Assembly: GCF_013389455.1 (NCBI RefSeq)
Contig: NZ_CP058278.1
Coordinates: forward strand, 3,410,001-3,474,000
Direction of reading: 5' to 3'
Length of the DNA stretch: 64,000 nt
Origin: Flavobacterium inviolabile
GTDB lineage: Bacteria; Bacteroidota; Bacteroidia; Flavobacteriales; Flavobacteriaceae
Shown here: positions 53,941-63,023 of the stretch, piece by piece
Position numbering within the stretch: the stretch's first letter is position 1
Layout of the letters: every line of letters begins with the position of its first letter
The notes under the pieces: generated by a model
What the model was told of the DNA's origin: nothing
Seen by the model: only the letters and a program-made list of their open reading frames with translations
Database searches by the model: none
Program-made: the position numbers and the translations under genes

Positions 53941-54534
53941 TTAAGGCACGATCACCTGTCCGGTTCCTGCTCCGAACAGGCTTTTGCGGAAGCCTGCTTC
54001 CAAAGCTTTCATTGTAGTAGGGATTTCACCCGGAAAGAACGGGAAATATTGCGGTGAGTTTTCAATAACGGTTGGGCTTACAGCATTGATGCGGATACCG
54101 TTTTCCAATTCAATGGCGGCAGCGCGGACAAAGGCTTCAACCGCTCCGTTAGCCGCTGAGGCATTGGCAAAATGGCGTTGAGGTTCTTTTGTTAAAGCTC
54201 CGGTTATAAGGGTAAAAGAGCCTTTGGGATTGATATAATGCTGTCCGATCAGTACCAGGTTTACCTGCCCCATCAGCTTTCCTTCTATTCCTTTCCGGAA
54301 TTCTTGATCGGTCAGACGGCTCCAGGGACCTACAAACGTTGGTCCGGCCGTGCAGATAAGAGCATCAAAAGCACCAGCTTCCCGGTACATCTTTTCAATA
54401 GCAGCGACATCGGTGATATCGGTTGGAATAGCACCGCTATTGGTATTGACGGTAATAATCTCATGTTCTTCCTGAAAGGCTTCGGTAAGGTATTTCCCCA
54501 TGGTGCCCGACGCACCTACGATAATAATTTTCAT
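53941..54534 (-). CDS. SDR-like Rossmann protein lacking the catalytic YxxxK
   Basis: 197 aa. The nucleotide site is intact (MKIIIVGASGTMGKYL), as is the CTAGPT strand (61-66). The segment where an SDR has YxxxK reads HFANASAANGAVEAF (121-135): neither the Tyr nor the Lys is present at the expected positions, and the catalytic Ser is replaced by GAL. The family is known to have such members, annotated only as short-chain dehydrogenase. It may be NAD(P)H-binding without the usual chemistry. It is the last gene of the HxlR operon. Confidence 0.72.
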   Translation of the reverse strand: MKIIIVGASGTMGKYLTEAFQEEHEIITVNTNSGAIPTDITDVAAIEKMYREAGAFDALICTAGPTFVGPWSRLTDQEFRKGIEGKLMGQVNLVLIGQHYINPKGSFTLITGALTKEPQRHFANASAANGAVEAFVRAAAIELENGIRINAVSPTVIENSPQYFPFFPGEIPTTMKALEAGFRKSLFGAGTGQVIVP

Positions 54535-54549
54535 ATTTTATATATTAAG

Positions 54550-55188
54550 TTATACTTGTTTCCTGCCCACAAACCGGATGACAGCGCCCTTACCAATGTG
54601 GTAAAGCCCTTCTTCCAGCATTATTTCCTGTTCTTCCAGTATGGTTATGGCACAATGCTCAAAATCCTTTTGTATTTCATCCGTAGAAAACAGCATACCC
54701 GCGTCTTTGGGTCCGCCTACTTTCGGATTGCTGTGTACAAGCTCCAGGTGGTTTTTACTGAATGCCTCCAAAATTATCGTTCCGCCGGGCTTGAGCCATT
54801 CCAGCAGTTTTTGATGCAATGCCGCCTTTTTTGCTGCCGAAAAATGAGCATAGATAAGGGCAATCACATCGAACGATTCTTTTTCATAATGCAGCACTTC
54901 CAGATCGCCAACGTGATAATTAAGGGATACACCGCATTCTGCGGCAAGCTGCAAGGCTTTGTTTTTTGCTTCCACACTCAGGTCAAGCGAAGTAACCTGC
55001 CACCCGGACCGGGCAGCAAATACTCCGTTACGTCCCTCACCATCGGCCGGCAGCAGAATATTTCCGGGCGTTAATTGAGCGAGCTGCTCTTTAAAAAAAC
55101 GGTTGGGATTTTTGCCATAGGCATATTCCGGATTTTGGTACCTGCTGTTCCAGAATGTTCTGTATTCGTCATCAAATGATTCGTTCAT
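54550..55188 (-). CDS. Class I SAM-dependent methyltransferase (TehB-like)
   Basis: 212 aa. SAM motif I ILLPADGEGRNGVFAARSGW (~44-63) instead of the usual E/DxGxGxG; post-I SLDLSVEAKNKALQLAAE; motif III VIALIYAHFSA; LKPGGTIILEAF. The A/G-rich motif I form and PNRFFKEQL are found in tellurite-resistance-type and thiol methyltransferases. The substrate is unknown; operon context suggests small electrophile or thiol chemistry. Confidence 0.8.
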   Translation of the reverse strand: MNESFDDEYRTFWNSRYQNPEYAYGKNPNRFFKEQLAQLTPGNILLPADGEGRNGVFAARSGWQVTSLDLSVEAKNKALQLAAECGVSLNYHVGDLEVLHYEKESFDVIALIYAHFSAAKKAALHQKLLEWLKPGGTIILEAFSKNHLELVHSNPKVGGPKDAGMLFSTDEIQKDFEHCAITILEEQEIMLEEGLYHIGKGAVIRFVGRKQV

Positions 55189-55199
55189 TTCCGGTCGTT

Positions 55200-56210
55200 T
55201 TAAAATTGTTCCATTATCATTTTCCGGCTTAATCCCATCCCGACAGCTGTTCCCGTTGCTACAGCATTGGCCACTGTCCGCATACGGGAAGCGTTATCCC
55301 CGCAGGCATAAATACCGCTGACGGTTGTTTCCAGTGAAGCATCGGTTTTCAGATAGCCTTCTTCCGTTAATTCGCATCCCAGCATTTCCGGTATGTTACA
55401 ATGCTGTTCAAACGGACTCCGGATATACAGCGCATCGACTGCTTTCTTTGAATGGTCTTCAAATACCACATTTTGTACCTGACCGTTAGTATGCTCCAAT
55501 GCCCCAAGCTCCTTTTCTTCAATGCTGATGCCGTGCTGTATAAGCTTTTCCCGTTGTATTCCGGTAAATGTTGCCGCTCCGTTTGTAAATACGGTCAGCT
55601 CTTTTGTCCAGTTGGCAATGAGTTTTGCCTGTTCGAAGGCCACTTCCCCATTCCCGATTATACCCGTTTTCCGGTTTCGTACTTCATATCCGTGGCAGTA
55701 GGGACAATGCAGTACCGATATGCCCCAGCTTTCGGCCACTCCTTTAATCGCAGGCAATACATCCCGAATACCGGTTGCAAAAATCAACTGGCTGGCCTGC
55801 CATATTTCCCCGGATTCCGTTTGTATGCCGAAACCGTTTGCCGTCTTCTCCCCGCTTACCGCTTTACCGGCAACAAATGAAACGGTATCGTACACTGCCA
55901 CCTGCTGTTTTGCTATTGCAGCAATTTCTTTCGGGGTTTGTCCGTCCTGTGTCAGGAAATTATGAGAATGCGGCGTTTGCCGGTTACATGGCAAACCGCT
56001 GTCGATCACCAAAACATTTTTCAGGGCTCTGCCCAACGCCATCGCTGCGGCTAATCCGGAATAGCTTCCGCCTATGATCATCACATCAAAAACACTGTTC
56101 TTTTTCATCGTATTATTTTTTAAGTCAACATGTATGTTTACTGGCAATGCCATAGCTGCTAAAGCAAATCCGCTTTTTTGCAGGAAAGTCCGTCGTGAAA
56201 ACACCGCCAT
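55200..56210 (-). CDS. FAD/NAD(P)-dependent oxidoreductase, thioredoxin-reductase-like, with Tat-type N-terminus
   Basis: 336 aa. The start MAVFSRRTFLQKSGFALAAMALP has a twin-Arg motif SRRTFLQK and a hydrophobic segment, as in Tat-exported proteins; an alternative start MKKNSVFDVM at codon 35 would give a cytosolic enzyme. FAD site MIIGGSYSGLAAAMAL (44-59); redox pair HCPYCHG with Cys169 and Cys172; NAD site GIIGNGEVAFEQ; FAD end motif IYACGDNASRM. The plan is thioredoxin-reductase-like (two FAD/NAD domains with CxxC). Partner may be a thiol protein or a small molecule. Confidence 0.85.
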   Translation of the reverse strand: MAVFSRRTFLQKSGFALAAMALPVNIHVDLKNNTMKKNSVFDVMIIGGSYSGLAAAMALGRALKNVLVIDSGLPCNRQTPHSHNFLTQDGQTPKEIAAIAKQQVAVYDTVSFVAGKAVSGEKTANGFGIQTESGEIWQASQLIFATGIRDVLPAIKGVAESWGISVLHCPYCHGYEVRNRKTGIIGNGEVAFEQAKLIANWTKELTVFTNGAATFTGIQREKLIQHGISIEEKELGALEHTNGQVQNVVFEDHSKKAVDALYIRSPFEQHCNIPEMLGCELTEEGYLKTDASLETTVSGIYACGDNASRMRTVANAVATGTAVGMGLSRKMIMEQF

Positions 56211-56216
56211 CCGTTT

Positions 56217-56441
56217 TTAAGTGTTCTTCTTTCCGGATGCGATCCGGCCGATGATAAAATCCACCAGCGGTACACCCAGAAAAACAATCCAGGGAACCAG
56301 AATTATCGTCAGGATGAGTGTTCTCTGGTACAAAGGCAAACCGACCATTGCGCCGTTAAACAGGTACAGAAATAAGGTGATGGACGGGTAAATGACTATC
56401 CAGATTTTTAAGGCAGTCTGGAACCGGACTTTTGTTTTCAT
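56217..56441 (-). CDS. Small two-helix membrane protein
   Basis: 74 aa with two membrane segments (IWIVIYPSITLFLYLF and TLILTIILVPWIVFLGVPLVDFIIG) and a basic C-terminus GRIASGKKNT. It is 6 bp before the oxidoreductase gene. Family unknown. Confidence 0.7.
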   Translation of the reverse strand: MKTKVRFQTALKIWIVIYPSITLFLYLFNGAMVGLPLYQRTLILTIILVPWIVFLGVPLVDFIIGRIASGKKNT

Positions 56442-56532
56442 ATCGCATTACTTTTGTCTGAAACATTTTCTGTGACAAAGGTATCCTGATTGAAAAGTGC
56501 TGTTATAGGATAAAAATGAAGTTGTATAGGAC

Positions 56533-57396
56533 TTATTTAAAATGCTGCCGGAAAGCATCCGGTGTGTAACCGGTTTGTTTTTTAAAGAAACGGATAAAAT
56601 AGGATACATCCTCATATCCCAATTCCCAGGCGATCTGGTGGATCAAACCGGAAGTTGCCAGCAAGTTTCGTCTGGCTTCCAGGATAATATAATCGTTGAT
56701 CACTTCCGAGCAGGTTTTGTTCTGCGTCACTTTCGTAATCCCATTCAGCTGATAGGCTGTAAGGTTAAGTTTTCCGGCATAATACGAAACCTGTTTCTGT
56801 TCCGCAATGTGAACGGCAAGCAGTTCCTGCAGTTCTTCAAACCGTTCCTGCTGGTATTCGCTACCTTCGTTTGCGGATTTTTGAGGATTTTTGCTTTGTC
56901 GCAGCAATTCAATAAAAAAGATATCCAGATTGGATCGTATAACCGCTTCATAACGTTCTTCTTTTTTATGGTATTCTTCTAAAATATTAGCAAGGATCGC
57001 CAGTAGTTTTGTAAAGCTGCCGGCAGTAACCGAGCAGTAATTTTTCGCGCTGACTTTTCTTAAAACCTGACTGGCCGATTTTTCAAGCGGTACATAAAAG
57101 TCCGGAGTAAATCCGATTAAATAACCCGAACTTCCGCTTTTTAAAACCAGCTGATGCACCTGTCCCGGACGCATAAAGAAAACCGTTTGTTTCCCGATCG
57201 GATAGTCTACAAAGTCAATGCTGTGCATGCCTTCTCCTTTTTCAAGAACCAGGATATAAAAGAAACTATGACGGTGAAGTTCCTGTACCATATCGCTGCC
57301 GGACAACAATGTGGCAACATCCCGAATGTTGAAACCTTCGGAAAAATGCGGTTCATTGATCACGGCACCAAGATGTCTGACAGGAATGTTCTTCAC
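56533..57396 (-). CDS. AraC-family transcription regulator
   Basis: 287 aa. N-terminal cupin-like sensory part (~15-110: HRHSFFYILVLEKGEG, GKQTVFFMRPGQVHQLVL), and a C-terminal double HTH (VSYYAGKLNLTAYQLNGITK and LIHQIAWELGYEDVSYFIRFFKKQTGYTP). The second HTH has the AraC signature. It overlaps nothing and begins 3 bp after the HxlR stop, so both regulators are in one message. Confidence 0.87.
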   Translation of the reverse strand: MKNIPVRHLGAVINEPHFSEGFNIRDVATLLSGSDMVQELHRHSFFYILVLEKGEGMHSIDFVDYPIGKQTVFFMRPGQVHQLVLKSGSSGYLIGFTPDFYVPLEKSASQVLRKVSAKNYCSVTAGSFTKLLAILANILEEYHKKEERYEAVIRSNLDIFFIELLRQSKNPQKSANEGSEYQQERFEELQELLAVHIAEQKQVSYYAGKLNLTAYQLNGITKVTQNKTCSEVINDYIILEARRNLLATSGLIHQIAWELGYEDVSYFIRFFKKQTGYTPDAFRQHFK

Positions 57397-57399
57397 TTT

Positions 57400-57717
57400 T
57401 TATAGTTTATGCTTAAGACCAAATGTAATGATTTCATCTATAATGGGCAGTAATTCCTTTCCCAAAGGTGTTAAGGTATATTCCACCCGCGGCGGAATTT
57501 CCGGATAAGCCTTTTTGCTGACGATTCCTTTTTCACACAGGTATTTCAGCTGATTGATCAGCATTTTCTCGCTGATTCCAACAATACAGCGCTTTAGTTC
57601 TCCATAGCGGATGGTTCTGGAATTGATCTGAAAGATAATCAGCATTGTCCATTTTCCACCGATGATCTCGAGCGTTTTTCGCAACGGACAGTTTTCATCC
57701 GAAATATTTATTTCCAT
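57400..57717 (-). CDS. HxlR-family regulator, YodB-like redox sensor
   Basis: 105 aa. N-terminal CPLRKTLEIIGGKWTMLII with Cys10 at the place of the redox-sensing Cys in YodB/HypR-type regulators; winged helix RTIRYGELKRCIVGISEKMLINQLKYL; wing YTLTPLGKELLPII. It should be a repressor that is released by quinones or disulfide stress. Two TACTT-N5/6-AAGTA sites lie in its own divergent promoter (57746-57780). Confidence 0.87.
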   Translation of the reverse strand: MEINISDENCPLRKTLEIIGGKWTMLIIFQINSRTIRYGELKRCIVGISEKMLINQLKYLCEKGIVSKKAYPEIPPRVEYTLTPLGKELLPIIDEIITFGLKHKL

Positions 57718-57745
57718 TTTATACTATTGATAATCAGCATTTTTT

Positions 57746-57780
57746 TACTTTTGGTAAGTACCCTACTTTTTTGTAAGTAC
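57746..57780. promoter_or_regulatory. Two HxlR-type operators, TACTT-N5/6-AAGTA
   Basis: TACTTTTGGTAAGTA at 57746-57760 (N5) and TACTTTTTTGTAAGTA at 57764-57779 (N6), with GTAAGTAC repeated at a 19-bp period. They lie between the divergent HxlR and NTF2-like genes, 29 bp before the HxlR ATG. YodB/HxlR operators are of this form. Confidence 0.75.
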
Positions 57781-57843
57781 TTGTCCAGATGAAAGCAAAT
57801 ATAGAAATTTGTCCGGTATTGTTAACCCCTAAAAATATATCTT

Positions 57844-58248
57844 ATGTCAAAAAATGTAACAATTGTCCGGTCTTATTTTACTGCGGTTTCAAAAGGCGAT
57901 TTTGATACTGTAGGCGCGTTGCTGTCGGACGATGTGGTGTGGCACCAGCCTGGAAAAGGCATACAGTCCGGAACATACAGCGGTAAAGCCGAGCTGTTTG
58001 CACATCTTGGAAATTTTGCCAAATGGAGCAACGGTACTTTTGCCATAGATCATGTGGACTATCTTGCAGACAATGGCGAACTGGTTACGGCGGCGATTCA
58101 CTTTAAGGCCGAGAAAAACGGGCAATCCCTTGCCATGAAAGGTGTTGATCTATTGCGGATTGAAGGTGATGTCATTAAAGAAGTCTGGTTGTTTTCTGAA
58201 AGAATTGAAGAAGAAGATGCTTTCTGGAACAGTGCTTCCGCCAGCTAA
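57844..58248 (+). CDS. NTF2-like (SnoaL-type) protein
   Basis: 134 aa. Fold pattern: helix ATIVRSYFTAVSKGDFDTVGALLSDDVVWHQPGKG, strand GTFAIDHVDYLADNGELVTAAIHFKAEKNGQSLAMKGVDLLRIEGDVIKEVWLFSERIE. Many such proteins are stress-induced isomerase- or binding-type enzymes; the catalytic set cannot be told from sequence. It is divergent from HxlR across the operators, so it is the likely first target of that repressor. Confidence 0.85.
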   Translation: MSKNVTIVRSYFTAVSKGDFDTVGALLSDDVVWHQPGKGIQSGTYSGKAELFAHLGNFAKWSNGTFAIDHVDYLADNGELVTAAIHFKAEKNGQSLAMKGVDLLRIEGDVIKEVWLFSERIEEEDAFWNSASAS

Positions 58249-58307
58249 TCCGGATAACCTGTAGAAACAGAAGACCGGTATTGCTAAAGCGATAGTTCCT
58301 GAAATTA

Positions 58308-58343
58308 AAAAAGCCTTCAAAGAAATACTTCGAAGGCTTTTTA
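58308..58343. terminator. Bidirectional terminator
   Basis: AAAAAAGCCTTC/GAAGGCTTTTT stem with a loop of 13 bases, between the convergent NTF2-like and TolC genes. Confidence 0.85.
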
Positions 58344-58376
58344 TATACTACGCTCTGAATTTTCAGACGGCAGTGC

Positions 58377-59816
58377 TTAATTCCATCCGCCACCTAATGC
58401 CCGGTAAATGTTAACCATGGCATTCATCTGCTTCATTTTGGTTTCTATAAGTTCAAATTTCGATTCCAAAGCATCACGCTGAGTCATTAAAACTTCCATA
58501 TAGTCCGCTCTTGCCGAACCGAACAGATCGTTTGAAATTTCAATGGACTGGTTCAGCGCTTCTACCTGTTTGGATTTTAAATCGAACATTTTTTCGGTAT
58601 TCTGGATCTTAGCCAGCTGGTTCGCAACCTCCACATAAGCATTTAAAATAGTACGCTCATAGTTGTAAACCGCCTGAATCTGCTTTGCATTAGCGGTATA
58701 ATAAGTCGCTTTTATCGCATTTCTGTTGATTAACGGCGCGGCAATATCACCTGCTAAAGAGTAAAGCAATGATTCCGGTTTTATCAGGTAACTTGGGTTA
58801 AATGCCTGGTACCCGATTCCGGCCGAAATTCCCAATGAAGGATAGAATCTCGCTTTGGCCACTTTTACATCAAGTTTGGCTGCTGCCAGTTCCAGTTCGG
58901 CCTGTTTTACATCCGGACGGTTTTCCAGTAACTGCGACGGTAGTCCGGCATGCGTAACCGCAGGTGTCAGATTGCTGAACGTCACAGAACTTCTTTCAAC
59001 CGGCTGCGGGAATCTGCCCACCAGGAAGTTGATCCTGTTTTCCGTTTCCGTAATTTTTTGCTGAATGGTATATTGTAAGCCTTTGGTATTCAAAACCTGT
59101 GCTTCAAATCTGCGGACAGCCAGTTCGTTTACTCTGGCAGCCAGTTTTTGCAGTTTTACAATTTCCAGCGCATTGGTCTGAATGTCAATATTCTGTTTTA
59201 CAATAGCCAGCTGGTTATCCAAAGCCAATAATTCATAATAGGAATTCGCGATTTCGGCAATCATGTTTGTTACCGTGAAGTTTTTACCTTCAACGGAAGA
59301 CAGGTATCGGCTTACAGCCGCTTTTTTAGCATTGTGCAGCTTGTTCCAGATATCGATTTCCCAGGTAGCATAAGCGCCTACCGCATAATCCTGTAACGGC
59401 TCCGGCATTTCTTTACCCGGTTTGATCTCGGTATTGGCTTCAAGGGCACCAATGTTTGTGAAACGGCCCACTTTATCAAAACCGGCAGAACCTTTAAGTC
59501 CTACAAACGGTAAATACTCTCCTTTTCGGGCTCTGATTTCGTTTCTGCTGATCTCGATTTCCTGCAGGGTAACATTCAGTTCCTGGTTTTTCACCAGTGC
59601 CGTGTCAATAAGTGCTATCAGGTATTTATCTGTAAAATATTCCTTCCACTTCATTTTACCGGTATTCACACTATCCTGTACTGCGGTACTGTTATAGGCT
59701 GCCGGAACCGTTTTGTTTTCCGGTCTTCCCAATGTTGCAGGGGCTTTACACCCCGCAACAGTTAGTAGTAAACAGCTTACGCCTATACCAATATATATAT
59801 TTAATCGCTTACTCAT
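58377..59816 (-). CDS. TolC/OprM-type outer-membrane efflux lipoprotein (NodT/CusC family)
   Basis: 479 aa. Lipobox VAGC with Cys23. Two OEP domains are visible: first (~65-250) with the YATWEIDIWNKL motif typical of the NodT family and ANSYYELLALDNQLAIVK, second with NRPDVKQAELELAAAKLDVKVAKARFYPSLGISAG and the C-terminal ALGGGWN. It forms the outer channel of the RND pump whose gene overlaps its start by 8 bp. Confidence 0.92.
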   Translation of the reverse strand: MSKRLNIYIGIGVSCLLLTVAGCKAPATLGRPENKTVPAAYNSTAVQDSVNTGKMKWKEYFTDKYLIALIDTALVKNQELNVTLQEIEISRNEIRARKGEYLPFVGLKGSAGFDKVGRFTNIGALEANTEIKPGKEMPEPLQDYAVGAYATWEIDIWNKLHNAKKAAVSRYLSSVEGKNFTVTNMIAEIANSYYELLALDNQLAIVKQNIDIQTNALEIVKLQKLAARVNELAVRRFEAQVLNTKGLQYTIQQKITETENRINFLVGRFPQPVERSSVTFSNLTPAVTHAGLPSQLLENRPDVKQAELELAAAKLDVKVAKARFYPSLGISAGIGYQAFNPSYLIKPESLLYSLAGDIAAPLINRNAIKATYYTANAKQIQAVYNYERTILNAYVEVANQLAKIQNTEKMFDLKSKQVEALNQSIEISNDLFGSARADYMEVLMTQRDALESKFELIETKMKQMNAMVNIYRALGGGWN

Positions 59817-62800
59817 TTTCTTCTTTTGTAAAGTTATCTATCTGATGCACAAATTCCTGTGATAAAGAACTGTCTTCTTCATCCCGTATTAATTTTCTGC
59901 CATCGGCAAATGAGCCAAAAATATAATACAGTCCCGGTACGATAATTACCCCGAAAATTGTTCCGAAAAGCATACCACCCAGTGCCGCAGAACCAAGTGT
60001 TCTGTTACCGATAGCTCCGGCTCCGCTGGCAACCATCAACGGAATTAATCCGGCGATAAAGGCAAATGAAGTCATCAGGATCGGACGGAAACGCACTTTG
60101 GCTCCTTCAATCGCCGCTTCGAGTATCGTGGCACCTTCATGGTGCTTCTGGACGGCAAATTCGACGATCAGTACGGCGTTCTTACCGAGCAGTCCGACAA
60201 GCATGATAAGCCCGATCTGAGCATAAATATCATTTTGAAGTCCCATAAGTTTCAGCAGTAAAAACGAACCGAAAACCCCAACCGGAAGCGAGAAAACCAC
60301 CGCTAACGGAATAATAAAGCTTTCGTACTGTGCCGCTAAAACAAAGTACACAAACGACAATACAATTAAAAAGATGTAAATCGATTCATTTCCTTTACCC
60401 GCTTCGTCATAAGAAAGTCCTTCCCAGGCAATGTCATAACCTTTTGGCAATGATTTTTTAGCAACCTCACGAACTGCCTGAATGGCTTCGGCTGTAGTAT
60501 AACCTTTTGCCGGAAGTCCCTGTATCGCTGCCGAGTTGTACATATTATAACGGGTAATCTCATTTGGTCCCTGTGTTTTTTTCAATCGCATAAATGCCGA
60601 ATACGGTACCATTTCGCCATGATCGTTTTTAATATACAGGTTTAAGATATCCGACGGAAGTCTTCTGAACTTAGGATCCGACTGCACGTAAACTTTAAAG
60701 AAACGTTCAAATTTAATGAATCCCTGTTCGTAAGTACTACCAATCAGAATGTCAAGGTTTTCCATCGCCTTACCGATAGACACTCCTTTTTGCATCGCCA
60801 GCTGGTTGTCTATTTCCAGTTCATACTGAGGATAGTTGGCCGCGAAGAACGTGAACAGACCGGTTAGCTCTTTGCGTTTACCCAAGTCTTCCATGAACTG
60901 TTTGTTCACTTTATCAAAGTCTTTATAGTCTACCGTAGTACTCTTATCCAGAAGACGCATCGAGAAACCGCCCGAAGAACCAAATCCCGGAATTGCCGGT
61001 GGTTCGAAAAATTCAATTTTCGCACCAAGTCCTTTGGTTTTTTCTTCCAGTTCTTCCATGATTTCAGTAACCGTATGATCCCTGTCTGACCATTCTTTAA
61101 GGTTAATAAGACAGGTACCGGCATTGGATCCCCTACCTTCTGTCATGATCTCATAACCGGCAAGAGAAGATACTGATTCTACACCATCTACATGCTCACA
61201 AATTTTCTGTAATCGCTGCGATACCTGGTTGGTTGTTTCCAGTGTCGATCCCGGAGGTGTCTGAATAATCGCATAAATAGTACCCTGATCCTCACTTGGA
61301 ATAAATCCGGACGGAAGAATCTTATTCACATAGAAAGTACCTGCACAGAATGCAATCAATACTCCGAATGTCAGCCATCTTCTGCTCACGATCGATTTCA
61401 GTAAGGTTACATATTTTCCGGTCATTTTATCAAAGACACGGTTAAAACTGTCCAAACCTTTCGTCAATAAATTCTTTTTGGTTTCTTTTCCATGGTTGTT
61501 TTTCAGCAACATCGCACACAATACCGGTGTAAGGGTAAGCGCAATCAAGGCCGAAATAACAATTGAACTGGCCATCGTAATAGAGAACTGGCGGTAGAAC
61601 GTTCCTACCGGACCGGACATAAAGGATATCGGTACGAATACAGACACCATTACGGCAGTAATCGCGATAATAGCTCCACTAATTTCACCCAACACTTTTT
61701 TAACAGCCTGGTATGGCGTTATGTGCGGATATTCTTCAAATTTGGCATGCACTGCCTCGACGACGACTATCGCATCATCGACCACAATACCAATGGCCAG
61801 TACCAATGCAAACAGGGTTACCAGGTTGATCGAGATTCCGAAAAACTGGATAACAAAGAAGGCACCGATTAAGGAAACCGGAACCGCTAATATCGGGATC
61901 AGCGTGGAACGCCAGTCACCGAGGAAGATAAATACCACCAGAGCAACCAGTATAAAGGCATCTCTTAAGGTATCGATTACCTGCTCCATAGAGGCATCCA
62001 GGAATTTCGATACGTCATAACTGATTTTATAATCCAGTCCCGGAGGGAAGGTTTCTTTCATTTCCTCCAGTTTGGCTTTTACCTGTTTGATGACATCGTT
62101 TGCATTACTTCCGTAGTTTTGTTTTAATACGATTGAGGCAGAAGGGTGTCCGTCTAAATTGGAATAGATATCGAAGAATTCACTACCCAGCTCTGCTCTT
62201 CCGATATCTTTCAGGCGTATGCTTTCTCCTTCGGCATTAGCACGGATAATTACATTTTCATATTCCGAAGGCTCACTATATCGTCCTTTATAGGTTAAAA
62301 CGTATTCCAGCGATTGTGCCTGGATACCGGAACTCTGCCCGATACGTCCCGGACGACCAACGATACTCTGCTCGCCGAGCGCCTTCATCACTTCATCTAC
62401 AGAAACATTATAAGCTCTCATACGGTCCGGATTCAGCCAGATACGCATTGCATAGGTTCTACTACCCAATATCTGAGACCGGGCTACCCCTTTGATCCTG
62501 TTGATCTCCGGAAGCATTTTAACGTTGGCATAGTTGTACAGGAATTTTTCATCCATGTTTTTGCCTTTAGCATACAGGTTGATATACATCAGCATACTGG
62601 GCTGGATCGGTGTAATAACAACCCCTTCCCTTTGTACCAGTTCGGGTAGTAACGGCATTACCTGATCCACCCTTGTTTTGACCCTTACTACCGCCTGGTT
62701 CGGGTCGGTACCCGGTTCGAAAATGATTCTTAATGTGGCTTCCCCTGCACTGGTGGCATCGGTAGCCATATAACGCATATCCTGAACACCGTTGATGGCA

Positions 62801-63000
62801 TTCTCCAAGGTGATCAATGTTGATTTTACCAATACGTCTGCACTGGATCCCGGATAGGCAATAAAAATATTTACTGTCGTTGGTGCAATATCCGGAAATT
62901 GCGATGTTGGCAATTGTTTAATTGCCAGGGAACCCATAAAGACAATCATAATCGAAATTACAATCGCAAATACAGGTCTATGTATAAATTTACTAAACAT
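59809..63000 (-). CDS. RND multidrug efflux permease (AcrB/HAE1 family)
   Basis: 1063 aa, of full HAE1 length. N-terminal TM (FIHRPVFAIVISIMIVFMGSLAIKQLP) and porter start QFPDIAPTTVNIFIAYPGSSADVL; TM4 proton relay with two adjacent Asp in LAIGIVVDDAIVVVEAV; the GPVGTFYRQFSITMASS segment; second half with the MLVGLLGKNAVLIVEFA motif. Family knowledge: trimer in the inner membrane, driven by protons. It is 23 bp after the adaptor gene and overlaps the channel gene by 8 bp, so the three are one operon. Confidence 0.93.
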   Translation of the reverse strand: MFSKFIHRPVFAIVISIMIVFMGSLAIKQLPTSQFPDIAPTTVNIFIAYPGSSADVLVKSTLITLENAINGVQDMRYMATDATSAGEATLRIIFEPGTDPNQAVVRVKTRVDQVMPLLPELVQREGVVITPIQPSMLMYINLYAKGKNMDEKFLYNYANVKMLPEINRIKGVARSQILGSRTYAMRIWLNPDRMRAYNVSVDEVMKALGEQSIVGRPGRIGQSSGIQAQSLEYVLTYKGRYSEPSEYENVIIRANAEGESIRLKDIGRAELGSEFFDIYSNLDGHPSASIVLKQNYGSNANDVIKQVKAKLEEMKETFPPGLDYKISYDVSKFLDASMEQVIDTLRDAFILVALVVFIFLGDWRSTLIPILAVPVSLIGAFFVIQFFGISINLVTLFALVLAIGIVVDDAIVVVEAVHAKFEEYPHITPYQAVKKVLGEISGAIIAITAVMVSVFVPISFMSGPVGTFYRQFSITMASSIVISALIALTLTPVLCAMLLKNNHGKETKKNLLTKGLDSFNRVFDKMTGKYVTLLKSIVSRRWLTFGVLIAFCAGTFYVNKILPSGFIPSEDQGTIYAIIQTPPGSTLETTNQVSQRLQKICEHVDGVESVSSLAGYEIMTEGRGSNAGTCLINLKEWSDRDHTVTEIMEELEEKTKGLGAKIEFFEPPAIPGFGSSGGFSMRLLDKSTTVDYKDFDKVNKQFMEDLGKRKELTGLFTFFAANYPQYELEIDNQLAMQKGVSIGKAMENLDILIGSTYEQGFIKFERFFKVYVQSDPKFRRLPSDILNLYIKNDHGEMVPYSAFMRLKKTQGPNEITRYNMYNSAAIQGLPAKGYTTAEAIQAVREVAKKSLPKGYDIAWEGLSYDEAGKGNESIYIFLIVLSFVYFVLAAQYESFIIPLAVVFSLPVGVFGSFLLLKLMGLQNDIYAQIGLIMLVGLLGKNAVLIVEFAVQKHHEGATILEAAIEGAKVRFRPILMTSFAFIAGLIPLMVASGAGAIGNRTLGSAALGGMLFGTIFGVIIVPGLYYIFGSFADGRKLIRDEEDSSLSQEFVHQIDNFTKEENE

Positions 63001-63023
63001 GTTTTCTCTTTTTAGTTATTCGA

